Source: Clostridiales bacterium (GTDB taxonomy: Bacteria > Actinomycetota > Coriobacteriia > Anaerosomatales > SLCP01). From it: DNA of 43,559 nucleotides. Below are positions 33,288 to 43,559 of the stretch, one piece after another; within the stretch, counting starts at the first letter, position 1; every line of letters begins with the position of its first letter. The notes beneath the pieces are model-generated. The model was given only the letters and a program-made list of their open reading frames with translations, had not been told where the DNA came from and did no database searches. A program made the translations under genes and the position numbers. The stretch is from contig JAGXSG010000012.1 of assembly GCA_018333995.1 (NCBI GenBank), positions 1 through 43,559 on the forward strand, given 5' to 3'.

Positions 33288-34220
33288 ATGAAATCGCCCT
33301 TCTTCGAGAAGCGGCGCGGCGGCCGTGTCGGCCGTCCGGTTTCAAGCCGGGCGGCCGACGGGCTTGTCAAGCGCTTGATTGTAATAAACGGGTGGGTTGC
33401 GATCGTCATCCTCGCCGCGATATTCGTATTCCTCGCCTTAAACTCGCAGCGGGCTCTTGGCGAGACGGGTTTTCTCACGATGATTACCGGGACGCAGTGG
33501 TTTCCGACCATAGACGTACCCCGATTCGGTTTTGTACCTTTGATCGCGGGCTCGGCGCTGGTGACCTTTACCGCGCTTTTCCTGTCCGTGCCAGTGAGTC
33601 TTGCGGCCGCGGTGTACATCTCGGAGTTCGCGCCCGGCACCGTAAAAGAGGTCGCAAAGGCGATAACTGAGTTCATGGCGGCGGTGCCCTCAGTCGTCTA
33701 CGGGTTCATCGGCCTTGCGGTTGTTGTTCCGTGGGTCAAGGAGACGTTCGAGCTCGCCAGCGGGTTTTCCGCGCTTTCCGCAGGCATCGTGCTCGCCTTC
33801 ATGATCGCACCCACGATCGTGTCGATATCGGAAGACGCGCTGCACGCGGTCCCCGATTCCCTTAGGCAAGGTTCGCTTGCGCTCGGCAACACACGCTGGC
33901 AGACGACGTACAAGGTTGTGCTACCCTCGGCGTCTTCCGGAGTGCTCGCCGCCGTGATGCTCGGCATGGGCCGCGCTATCGGCGAGACGATGGCGGTTCT
34001 CATGCTCACCGGAAACGCGGCCGTGATTCCGGGTTCGGTGTTTGACTCGGTGCGCACCATCACCGGTACGATCGCCGCCGAGATGGGCAACGCCGTTCAG
34101 GGCGGTCTTCATCAATCGGCACTCTTCAACCTCGGCCTCGTGCTGTTCTCGATGACGTTCGTGATCAACCTCATCGCCGACCTGGTGCTTGAGAAGCAGC
34201 GCAGGAGGTGGCAGCGGTGA
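33288..34220 (+). CDS. pstC: Phosphate ABC transporter permease PstC
   Basis: The 310-residue protein has six predicted membrane segments. The ABC permease loop E-x3-A-x-x-x-G, here around E-D-A-L-H-A-V-P-D-S-L-R-Q-G-S-L-A-L-G, contacts the ATPase PstB. With PstA it forms the channel for phosphate. ATG 33288 lies three bases after the pstS stop. The stop overlaps the pstA start by four bases. Confidence 0.95.
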   Translation: MKSPFFEKRRGGRVGRPVSSRAADGLVKRLIVINGWVAIVILAAIFVFLALNSQRALGETGFLTMITGTQWFPTIDVPRFGFVPLIAGSALVTFTALFLSVPVSLAAAVYISEFAPGTVKEVAKAITEFMAAVPSVVYGFIGLAVVVPWVKETFELASGFSALSAGIVLAFMIAPTIVSISEDALHAVPDSLRQGSLALGNTRWQTTYKVVLPSASSGVLAAVMLGMGRAIGETMAVLMLTGNAAVIPGSVFDSVRTITGTIAAEMGNAVQGGLHQSALFNLGLVLFSMTFVINLIADLVLEKQRRRWQR

Positions 34221-35080
34221 GGAGTGAACGGATCAGGAACGCCCGCATCATCCAGACGCTCGCTATCGGGATTACGGGGGCGGCCGCGGCGTTCATCGTG
34301 GGCGCCGCACTCTTTCTCCTTGTGACCATCATCATGCGAGGTGCTCCGGCTATCAGCTGGGAGTTTCTCACCGAGGCCCCCAGGGGGCAGATGAAGGAAG
34401 GCGGCATCTTCCCGGTCATCGTGGGGACGCTCGCACTCACCCTCGGGACCGCGGCGATCAGCCTCCCGATTGGGATATCGGCAGGGATATTCCTGTCCGA
34501 GTACGCCGGGCGCGGGAAAACCACGCGGCTCGTCCGCCTGGCGATCAGCAACATGGCCGGCGTGCCGTCGATTGTCTACGGTTTGTTTGGCCTTGCGCTC
34601 TTTGTCAACCTCGCCGGCCTCGGCAAGTCAATCATCGCCGGTGCCCTGACCCTTGCCTGTCTCACGCTCCCGGTCATCATCACCGCGACTGAGGAGGCGC
34701 TCAGGCAGGTACCGTCGGACTTGCGCCAGGCATCGCTCGCGCTCGGTGCGACCCGGTGGCGTACCATCTACAGGATCGTGCTTCCCGCCGCCGCGCCTGG
34801 TATTGTGACTGGCTCGATACTTGGGCTGTCACGTGCCGCGGGGGAGACGGCACCGATCCTGTTCACCGCTGTGGCATATTACAAGCGGCAGTTGCCCGAA
34901 ACGATCTTCACCGACGTGATGGCGTTGCCGTATCACATCTTCATACTGGCTACCCAGGTGACCGGCCGACCGGTCGACATCGTGTGGGGCACCGCTCTGG
35001 TGCTCGTGGCGGGCGTGACGGCGGTCAGTGTCGTGGCGGCAGTGTGGCGCTCCAATCAGCGAAGAAGGGTGAGATGGTGA
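34217..35080 (+). CDS. pstA: Phosphate ABC transporter permease PstA
   Basis: The 287-residue second permease has six membrane segments and the [19 protein letters not shown] coupling loop. It pairs with PstC. GTG 34217 is chosen because AGGAGG ends eight bases before it; the GTG at 34208 lies inside that ribosome site. GTG 34217 overlaps the pstC stop (GTGA). The 3' end overlaps pstB. Confidence 0.94.
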   Translation: MRSERIRNARIIQTLAIGITGAAAAFIVGAALFLLVTIIMRGAPAISWEFLTEAPRGQMKEGGIFPVIVGTLALTLGTAAISLPIGISAGIFLSEYAGRGKTTRLVRLAISNMAGVPSIVYGLFGLALFVNLAGLGKSIIAGALTLACLTLPVIITATEEALRQVPSDLRQASLALGATRWRTIYRIVLPAAAPGIVTGSILGLSRAAGETAPILFTAVAYYKRQLPETIFTDVMALPYHIFILATQVTGRPVDIVWGTALVLVAGVTAVSVVAAVWRSNQRRRVRW

Positions 35081-35877
35081 CCGATTCCCCACGAAACGAC
35101 GCGCGCGCGGGCAGTTTCGAACTGTCGGACGTGTCCGTCACGTACGGTCGCGAGACGGCGATCGCGGGTGTGACGATGCACATTTCGCCACGGGCGGTCA
35201 CCGCGCTCATCGGTCCGTCTGGATGTGGCAAGTCGACACTTCTGCGATGCCTCAATCGCATGAACGACGAGATCAGTAGCGCCTTGGTGGATGGCGTCAT
35301 CTTGCTCGATGGCAATAACATCTACGCCAAAGAGATGGATCCGGTGGAGCTCCGGACTCGCGTGGGCCAGGTTTTTCAGAAGCCCAACCCGTTTCCGATG
35401 AACATCTACGACAATGTCGCGTATGGTCCGCGGACGCAGGGTATTCGCAAGCGTTCAGAGCTTGACGAGGTGGTCGAGCGGTCGCTTGTGCGCGCGGCGC
35501 TCTGGGGCGAAGTGAAGAAGGACCTCCGCAAGCATGCGTTCGAGCTCTCTGGAGGGCAACAGCAGCGCTTGTGCATCGCGCGGGCACTTGCGACGCAACC
35601 CGATGTGATCTTGATGGACGAACCGGCGTCATCGCTCGATCCGATCTCGACTCAACAGGTTGAAGACACCATCGAAGAGCTCAAGACGTCGGTCACGATC
35701 GTCATCGTCACGCATAACATGCAGCAAGCGGCGCGTATCTCGGACAAGACAGCGTTCATGCTCAGGGAGAGCATGGACGAGCCCGCGCAACTTGTTGAGA
35801 TCGGCGACACGCGCGCGATGTTCACGAACCCTGGCGACAAGAGGACCGAGGCGTACATCACCGGACGCTTTGGCTGA
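35074..35877 (+). CDS. pstB: Phosphate ABC transporter ATPase PstB
   Basis: The 267-residue ATPase powers phosphate import. It has Walker [10 protein letters not shown], the PstB-specific R-x-x-N-R-M-N-D after it, Q-K-P-N-P-F-P-M, signature L-S-G-G-Q-Q-Q-R, Walker B V-I-L-M-D-E-P and the switch H in [11 protein letters not shown] 35074 overlaps the pstA stop and follows GAAGG. No phoU follows within the window; a bidirectional hairpin closes the operon. Confidence 0.96.
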   Translation: MVTDSPRNDARAGSFELSDVSVTYGRETAIAGVTMHISPRAVTALIGPSGCGKSTLLRCLNRMNDEISSALVDGVILLDGNNIYAKEMDPVELRTRVGQVFQKPNPFPMNIYDNVAYGPRTQGIRKRSELDEVVERSLVRAALWGEVKKDLRKHAFELSGGQQQRLCIARALATQPDVILMDEPASSLDPISTQQVEDTIEELKTSVTIVIVTHNMQQAARISDKTAFMLRESMDEPAQLVEIGDTRAMFTNPGDKRTEAYITGRFG

Positions 35878-35902
35878 TCTGAAGTCACTTTCCAAAACGA
35901 CA

Positions 35903-35936
35903 ACAGGACGCGCCGAGGGGGGAAGGCGCGTCCTGT
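35903..35936. terminator. Bidirectional terminator between pstB and the SDR gene
   Basis: A perfect 12-bp stem (35903-35914 with 35925-35936) with a 10-base loop lies 25 bases past pstB, in the gap shared with the convergent SDR gene. On the minus strand it is followed by a T-containing stretch, on the plus strand only weakly. It probably serves both transcripts. Confidence 0.65.
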
Positions 35937-36046
35937 CATGTCGTGAGCCGCGTTGCCCGCCTCCGAGGGGGGGAGGAGGAGACGGGTCGCAGTGCTCTGA
36001 ACGTACGATACAGCAAAGTATGTGCCGGTTCAAAAGTTCGCGTGAG

Positions 36047-36811
36047 TTACAGAGCCGTGAATCCGCCATCAACCGTGAGCACCGAGCCGGTCACGAACGA
36101 TGCCTCGTCTGAAAGGAGCCAACTGACCGCGTGAGCGATCTCCTCGGGCGTGCCGAGGCGGTTCAACGCATGCTTGGCCGCGACGAATGAGTGTGCTTCG
36201 GATCCGGGCATGACACCGGCGTGCGCTAGCATGTCGCTGCCCACGAAGCCGGGGCTGACAGCGTTCACGCGGATGCCGTGCGCCGCGTACTCAACCGCGG
36301 CAGCCCGTGTCACACCGATGACCCCATGCTTTGCTGCCACGTACGCCGGCGCCTGAGGTATCGCCACGAGCCCGAGCACTGAGGACAGGTTCACGATCGC
36401 GCCGCCGCCAGCCGCGACCATCGCGGGGAGTTCGTAACGCATGCAGTGAAAGACGCCGTCCAAGTTCACGCTCAGCACCCTGCGCCACTCCTCAGGGTCA
36501 TACTCACCCGTGATCCCCGCGCTGCCAGGGATACCGTGGTTGTTGACCGCCAGGTGCAGCGTCCCAAACGCCCCGACTGTCGCCGCAACTAGGGTTTCGC
36601 ACTCCTCGGCGACAGAGACGTCGCACCGGGTGAAAGCGGCGGTGCCACCAGAGTCCAGGATCTCGCGCACCGTCCGCTCGCCACCTGGCTCGTCGACATC
36701 GGCGAGCATCACGATCGCGCCTCGCGAGGCGATCTCGAGCGCGACCGCTCGTCCGATGCCGATTGCCGCTCCGGTGACGAGGCCGACCTTACCTTCGAGG
36801 GAAGCGCTCAT
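36047..36811 (-). CDS. Short-chain dehydrogenase/reductase (SDR)
   Basis: The 254-residue classical SDR has the cofactor loop T-G-A-A-I-G-I-G, N-N-H-G in place of N-N-A-G, the catalytic S-S-V and Y-V-A-A-K (Tyr and Lys) and V-S-P-G-F-V. An Asp at the end of strand 2 (L-A-D-V-D) favours NAD(H) over NADP(H). It resembles the FabG or 3-hydroxy-dehydrogenase group; the substrate is unknown. GGAGGG lies six bases before ATG 36811. It is divergent from the amidohydrolase trio and may share regulation, but a link to that system is only a guess. Confidence 0.88.
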   Translation of the reverse strand: MSASLEGKVGLVTGAAIGIGRAVALEIASRGAIVMLADVDEPGGERTVREILDSGGTAAFTRCDVSVAEECETLVAATVGAFGTLHLAVNNHGIPGSAGITGEYDPEEWRRVLSVNLDGVFHCMRYELPAMVAAGGGAIVNLSSVLGLVAIPQAPAYVAAKHGVIGVTRAAAVEYAAHGIRVNAVSPGFVGSDMLAHAGVMPGSEAHSFVAAKHALNRLGTPEEIAHAVSWLLSDEASFVTGSVLTVDGGFTAL

Positions 36812-36903
36812 GGTTGTCCCTCCCAGAGTTTGCGCGAAACGTGTTGAGACCGACACCCGCCCGATGCGGACAACGAGCGACCGGTGAGGAGTATCATCGC
36901 ACT

Positions 36904-37704
36904 ATGGGTCGATTCACGCACTCTCTCGTAACGGATGGCTACGTAACGGTCGACGTCGCGCGCGGGCCTGTGGTTGCGTGCGCGATTCACGCCGGACAGT
37001 CGCTGCGTCCGTCGCTGCGTCCCTATGTCGCACTCGACCCCGCCGATCGGCTTCGCGAAGAGGACCCGCACACCGATACGATCGCACGTATCGGGGTTAC
37101 GCGCGTAGTCGCCCGGCACTCCCGGTTCGAGGTCGATCTCAACCGGCCGCGTGCGGGCGCGGTCTATCGCACGCCCGAAGAAGCGTGGGGGCTCACGGTG
37201 TGGAGCGAGTCGCTCCCGGAGACCGAGATCGACCGCTCGCTGCAGCTCTACGACCGCTTCTACGACCTCATGGGGGCCCTTCTCGGCGGGATAGTGGCGC
37301 GCCACGGTGCCGCCGTCGTCTTCGACGTGCACTCGTACAACCACCGCCGAGAAGGGCCGGGGGCACCTGTCGACAGCCCGGAGTTTAACCCAGAGGTCAA
37401 CATTGGGACGGGTTCGCTCGACACAGCGCGCTGGGGTCCTCTCGTAGAGGCGGTGACGAAGCGCTTTGCCGCGCGCGGCCACGACGTGCGCGAGAACGTT
37501 AGATTTCGCGGAGGGCACTTCTCGGCGTGGGCGCACGAGATCTTTCGAGGGGACGTGGCCGTTCTCGCGTTTGAGTTCAAGAAGGTGTTCATGGACGAGT
37601 GGAGCGGCGTTTGTGACCCCGCGGCCATCGAGCGAACACGCGCTTCGCTCGCTGAATGCGTCGAGTGCGCCGAGCGAGCGGTGACGGGCGGGAATGCCAC
37701 GTGA
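36904..37704 (+). CDS. N-formylglutamate amidohydrolase-like hydrolase
   Basis: The 266-residue protein fits the FGase family (zinc amidohydrolases related to carboxypeptidases). It has A-I-H-A-G-Q (H29), E-E-D-P-H-T-D-T, S-R-F-E-V-D-L-N-R-P, F-D-V-H-S-Y-N and N-I-G-T-G in the expected order, which supply the metal and substrate contacts. No signal peptide is seen, so it acts in the cytoplasm. It does not sit with histidine-degradation genes but leads a trio with a metallopeptidase and an ATP-grasp ligase, so its substrate is probably an N-acyl-glutamate-type or peptide amide made or trimmed by that system. GAGGAG lies 12 bases before ATG 36904. Confidence 0.85.
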   Translation: MGRFTHSLVTDGYVTVDVARGPVVACAIHAGQSLRPSLRPYVALDPADRLREEDPHTDTIARIGVTRVVARHSRFEVDLNRPRAGAVYRTPEEAWGLTVWSESLPETEIDRSLQLYDRFYDLMGALLGGIVARHGAAVVFDVHSYNHRREGPGAPVDSPEFNPEVNIGTGSLDTARWGPLVEAVTKRFAARGHDVRENVRFRGGHFSAWAHEIFRGDVAVLAFEFKKVFMDEWSGVCDPAAIERTRASLAECVECAERAVTGGNAT

Positions 37705-39596
37705 GGAGGCCGCGGGAGCTCGGGGGGGAACGGATCGCGCAGATCGTCTCACGCCTCGCCTCTGAATCGCCGGTGCGCCGCTCGCTGCCGGGCTGGGGCC
37801 GTGTGCACATCGACAGGCAGCTGCCGTTTCTTGTTGTCTACCGCAAGCCGCACGATCGTCCCGACCCTGGTACGGCCCGTCTCGTGGTCGGCGGCGGGTC
37901 GTTTCTCCAGGCGAGCGGTTCACCTGCCGAGCGAGAGACGGTCGCGCAGCTCGCCGAGGCGATCGCCGCGCTCATGGGCGACATCTTCGACGCGTTCCTT
38001 ATCGTTGAGGTATGGGCCGCGTCCGAGGGCGGAACGCCACCGGGAGACACGCCCGAGCCCGCGTATCGCGTCATGCATTCCGGCTCAGGCGCGCTTGATC
38101 CCACGGTCGAAGAACTCGCATCCGCACTGCGCGAGTCCCGCATCGGCCGCCGCGCTCCTGATGTCGCCACGCAGGTCCGCCGTGCTATCGCGCCACCGGG
38201 CATGCGGCCGCTCCTCGACGCGGCCGCGCTGCGCCGTGCGCGCGCGAGCATCCTCGGCCTCCAGGTCGCGCCGGTCTACCGTGCGCCTGAGGGTGGCGAC
38301 CTGTACCCAGCGCTCGTCCGCCAGGTCGCTCGGCGAGTCACCGTCTCGACCGATCGCGCGGCGTACCGGTTCACCCGGACGTGCACCACCGCGCGCCCCG
38401 TGCACTATCACCAACTCGGCAGACGCGCGGTCGTCAAAGCGGTGTTCGACGTCGACGCCCGCCTCGCGGCGGTAGGCGAGAGGTTCGACGTGCTACTGCA
38501 GGTTACGCCGGTCGACACTGAGCGCGCGTTCGCCGAGTTCAAGCGTGTGCGCTTCGAGCGGGCTCCGTCCTTTCACTACCGGCCGCTTCCCGTGGACCCG
38601 GGGCGGCTCAAACACCAGTTGTGGTCGGTCCGCCCGGAACGTGTCGAGGATCCGACACTCATGCACCTGTTTCGTCGCAAGCAGATCGAGATCGACCGTC
38701 AGATCACGCTCCTCGCTGACGTAGGCAGACCCGAGTTCTTGCCGGGCAGTCTCCAACTCTACGGTGGCGTCGAGCCGGGCCTCTTCGCGCTCGCCGAGCG
38801 GCTGCTTGGTTTGCTTCCTCCCGGCCGCAAAAGGCGGGGACCGTTTCTTTCCGCCGCGGAATTCTGCGGTCTCGCCACCGCCGAGGTCCTTGCGTACCGG
38901 AGACAGACGCCCGGTTTCGGCGTGATGCCGGTCGTGCGCGACGACATCTACGCCGGACTTCTCGTGAGCAAGGGCAAGCTGCTCGTGGGTGCGGGAGCGC
39001 GCGTGCCGGTGTCGCGGGCCGACGCGCTCATCCAGCACGAGATCGGCACTCACATGGTCACCTATCACAACGGACGCGCTCAGCCGTTCAAGATGCTCTC
39101 GATCGGGCTTCCCGGCTACGAGGGATTGCAGGAAGGGTTGGCGGTCCTCGGCGAGTACCTGTGCGGAGGGCTTGACCGCGACCGGATGCGGGTACTTGCG
39201 GCCCGCGTCGTCGCGGTGCGAGCCATGGTTGATGGTGCCGGGTTCGTAGAGACGTTCCGTCTCCTGCGCGGCCACGGATTCACCCAGCGGGCCTCCTTCA
39301 CGATCGCGACGCGAGTTTTTCGGGGCGGAGGGCTTACCAAGGATGCGGCGTATTTGAGGGGACTCGCGGGGATACTCGACCATATCGCGGAGGGTCGTGA
39401 TCTCGATCGGTTGTTCCTCGGCAAGGTGGCCGAAGATCACCTTCCGATTATTGATGAGTTGTTACTGAGAAAAGTACTCGCACCGACGGCCATTCTACCG
39501 CGATACTTACACAGGCCGGACGTACAGACGCGGCTGGCGGACGCCGGTCGCGGAGTGACCGTGATCGACCTCGTGAAAGGGCAGAACCTCAGATGA
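37701..39596 (+). CDS. DUF1704/MATCAP-family zinc metallopeptidase (QEGLA protein)
   Basis: The 631-residue protein carries the zinc motif H446-E447-I-G-T-H451 and, 26 residues on, Q477-E478-G-L-A, which together define the DUF1704 family (also named flavohemoglobin expression-modulating QEGLA motif proteins). Animal members (MATCAP) are carboxypeptidases that remove the last tyrosine of tubulin, so this protein is predicted to cut a C-terminal residue from a peptide or protein. The N-terminal 330 residues are a poorly known extension. GTG 37701 overlaps the hydrolase stop (GTGA) and the stop overlaps the ATP-grasp ATG. Cytoplasmic location is inferred from the lack of a signal peptide. Confidence 0.88.
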   Translation: MRRPRELGGERIAQIVSRLASESPVRRSLPGWGRVHIDRQLPFLVVYRKPHDRPDPGTARLVVGGGSFLQASGSPAERETVAQLAEAIAALMGDIFDAFLIVEVWAASEGGTPPGDTPEPAYRVMHSGSGALDPTVEELASALRESRIGRRAPDVATQVRRAIAPPGMRPLLDAAALRRARASILGLQVAPVYRAPEGGDLYPALVRQVARRVTVSTDRAAYRFTRTCTTARPVHYHQLGRRAVVKAVFDVDARLAAVGERFDVLLQVTPVDTERAFAEFKRVRFERAPSFHYRPLPVDPGRLKHQLWSVRPERVEDPTLMHLFRRKQIEIDRQITLLADVGRPEFLPGSLQLYGGVEPGLFALAERLLGLLPPGRKRRGPFLSAAEFCGLATAEVLAYRRQTPGFGVMPVVRDDIYAGLLVSKGKLLVGAGARVPVSRADALIQHEIGTHMVTYHNGRAQPFKMLSIGLPGYEGLQEGLAVLGEYLCGGLDRDRMRVLAARVVAVRAMVDGAGFVETFRLLRGHGFTQRASFTIATRVFRGGGLTKDAAYLRGLAGILDHIAEGRDLDRLFLGKVAEDHLPIIDELLLRKVLAPTAILPRYLHRPDVQTRLADAGRGVTVIDLVKGQNLR

Positions 39597-40636
39597 AGAT
39601 CGGCTTCCTCGTCAACGACATAGAGACCGAGCAGGCGGGGTACACGACCACGCGCATGGCGATGGCCGCGATCAATCGCGGGTGCGAGGCGTGGATCATG
39701 ACGCCGGGAGACTTCGCGTACGATCCCGATGAGAAGATCAGGGCGCGCGCGAAGCACGCTCCAAAAGACAAGTACAAGTCTGGGGCCGCGTATCTGTCAG
39801 GACTCAGGGGTCCCAAGGCGCGTACCCGCCGTATCACCGTTGATGATCTCGACGTGCTCATGCTGCGAAACGACCCGGCGCAAGACGTTGCGGCTGGTTG
39901 GAGGCAGGGGGCGGGGATCGACTTCGGTCGGGTCGCGCTTCGCAACGGGGTCATCGTGCTCAACGACCCCAACGGCCTGGCGAAAGCCGCGAACAAGATG
40001 TACTTCCAGCTCTTTCCCGAAGAGGTCAGACCGCGCACTCTGATCACTCGGGACCGGGACGAGATCAAAGGGTTCATCAAGGAGGAGGGTGGCAGGGCGG
40101 TCATCAAGCCGCTGCAGGGCTCCGGCGGGCAAGGGGTGTTCCTGGTCGACCACGCTTCCGCCAAGAACGTGAACCAGATGGTTGACGCGCTCACTCGTGA
40201 CGGCTACGTGATCGTGCAGGAGTACCTTGAGCAAGCCGAGGAGGGCGACACGCGACTGTTCATGATGAACGGCCAGCCGATGCGCTACAAAGGCAAGTAT
40301 GCGGCGTTCCAGCGCATCCGGCAGGGCGATGACATCCGCTCCAACGTTCACGCGGGTGGACAGATCGCTCCGGCGCGTATCACCGAGGCGCACCTGCGCA
40401 TTGCCGAGATCGTGCGCCCGAAGCTCGTCGCTGACGGCATGTTCCTCGTGGGCCTCGACATCGTGGGCGACAAGCTCATGGAGATCAATGTCTTTTCTCC
40501 GGGCGGGTTTGGCAGCGCGATGAAGTTCGAGAAGGTGAACTTTGCCGCGGCGATCATAGACGCGCTCGAGCGAAAGGTCGACTACATGAGCTTTTACCGT
40601 CGCCGGTTCTCCAACATCCAGATGGCGACGTTGTAA
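39593..40636 (+). CDS. Glutathione-synthetase-like ATP-grasp ligase
   Basis: The 347-residue protein has a pre-ATP-grasp N-domain (about 1-120) and a GshB-like ATP-grasp fold. A-V-I-K-P-L-Q-G-S-G-G-Q-G-V carries the ATP-lysine and glycine loop. I-V-Q-E-Y-L and E-G-D-T-R-L-F bind adenine and magnesium, and M-E-I-N-V-F-S-P-G-G supplies the metal-binding Glu/Asn and substrate loop. Such enzymes join a carboxylate to an amine through an acyl phosphate. It is the last gene of the trio and overlaps the metallopeptidase stop (ATGA). True glutathione synthesis is unlikely without gshA nearby; a different amide or peptide bond is more probable. Confidence 0.87.
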   Translation: MKIGFLVNDIETEQAGYTTTRMAMAAINRGCEAWIMTPGDFAYDPDEKIRARAKHAPKDKYKSGAAYLSGLRGPKARTRRITVDDLDVLMLRNDPAQDVAAGWRQGAGIDFGRVALRNGVIVLNDPNGLAKAANKMYFQLFPEEVRPRTLITRDRDEIKGFIKEEGGRAVIKPLQGSGGQGVFLVDHASAKNVNQMVDALTRDGYVIVQEYLEQAEEGDTRLFMMNGQPMRYKGKYAAFQRIRQGDDIRSNVHAGGQIAPARITEAHLRIAEIVRPKLVADGMFLVGLDIVGDKLMEINVFSPGGFGSAMKFEKVNFAAAIIDALERKVDYMSFYRRRFSNIQMATL

Positions 40637-40648
40637 GACGCTTGGCCG

Positions 40649-43466
<2,818 letters not shown>

Positions 43467-43506
43467 GGGTGGTGATGCGGGAGCGCCGGTTTTCCAGGTG
43501 GTGGCG

Positions 43507-43559
43507 CTAGCCGAGCCACTCACTAATCGCGCGCTCGATGCCTTCGCGGCTCGCGTCGA
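43507..43559 (-). CDS. 3' end of an unidentified minus-strand gene
   Basis: Reading the minus strand in from the window edge gives 16 sense codons ending E-R-A-I-S-E-W-L-G and a TAG stop at 43509-43507. The amphipathic, family-like C-terminus and the convergent position after glnA make a real gene end likely, but the fragment is too short to name. A 6-bp inverted repeat (43482-43487 with 43503-43508) lies across its stop and may act as a weak terminator. Confidence 0.4.
   Translation of the reverse strand, partial: DASREGIERAISEWLG

Noticed and set aside
36808-37923. A 371-codon minus-strand open frame covering the amidohydrolase
   Set aside because: Arg/Pro/Ala-rich shadow composition; the plus strand has conserved FGase motifs and overlaps in frame with the trio.
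39593-40636. Calling the ATP-grasp gene glutathione synthetase (gshB)
   Set aside because: No gshA partner is present, and its overlap with a peptidase and an amidohydrolase suggests a different product.

Overview
The window reads as chromosomal DNA of a high-GC, Gram-positive-type anaerobic bacterium, most likely an actinobacterium near the class Coriobacteriia (OPB41/Anaerosomatales-like). This is inference from gene content, not a database match. The clues are three surface proteins with CWB2 (cell-wall-binding type 2) repeats, a RimI-TsaD fusion, a GuaB3-type IMP dehydrogenase, a CIRCE-controlled groESL operon, a lipoprotein PstS, and multiheme c-type cytochromes with N-terminal membrane anchors. 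No rRNA, tRNA, CRISPR, prophage or insertion sequence was seen.

Layout. (1) Bases 1-8226: a compact same-strand respiratory-looking cluster. It holds the end of a 4Fe-4S electron-transfer subunit, a cysteine-rich Fe-S protein, a membrane-anchored TPR protein, an NHL beta-propeller protein, a small anchored protein, a 6-heme and a 9-heme cytochrome c, an anchored protein with a low-complexity stalk, and a beta-propeller protein ending in three CWB2 repeats. Several genes overlap by 4-8 bases. Its base and codon use looks less GC-biased than the rest. (2) 8286-12196: nitroreductase, family-4 uracil-DNA glycosylase and the t6A genes tsaE-tsaB-(rimI-tsaD). (3) 12370-13911: secreted PPC-CWB2 protein. 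(4) 13912-16709: promoter, CIRCE operator and leader, then groES-groEL, a strong terminator and a small Cys-rich protein. (5) 16716-19727, minus strand: glycosyltransferase and amidase-CWB2 wall hydrolase. (6) 19925-25322: guaB3, guaA, a YchF-like P-loop protein, chorismate mutase, DAHP synthase and a zinc-ribbon protein. (7) 25408-30034: UvrD/PcrA helicase, CBS-type Mn pyrophosphatase, PAP2 phosphatase. (8) 30086-35877: phoB-phoR (minus) divergent from pstSCAB (plus), with tandem PHO-box-like repeats between. (9) 36047-40636: an SDR oxidoreductase divergent from a tightly overlapping trio of N-formylglutamate-amidohydrolase-like protein, DUF1704/MATCAP-type metallopeptidase and glutathione-synthetase-like ATP-grasp ligase. 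(10) 40649-43466: gdhA and glnA, divergent. The window ends in the 3' end of a minus-strand gene.

Two places look most worth pursuing. The first is the cytochrome/NHL/CWB2 cluster, which could be a membrane-to-surface electron conduit for a Gram-positive-type envelope. The second is the hydrolase-metallopeptidase-ATP-grasp trio, whose chemistry suggests an uncharacterised system that makes and trims a peptide or a peptide tag. Housekeeping calls (groESL, guaA, tsaD, pstSCAB, gdhA, glnA, uvrD) are firm. Functions in region 1 and for the trio are inferences from domains and neighbours.
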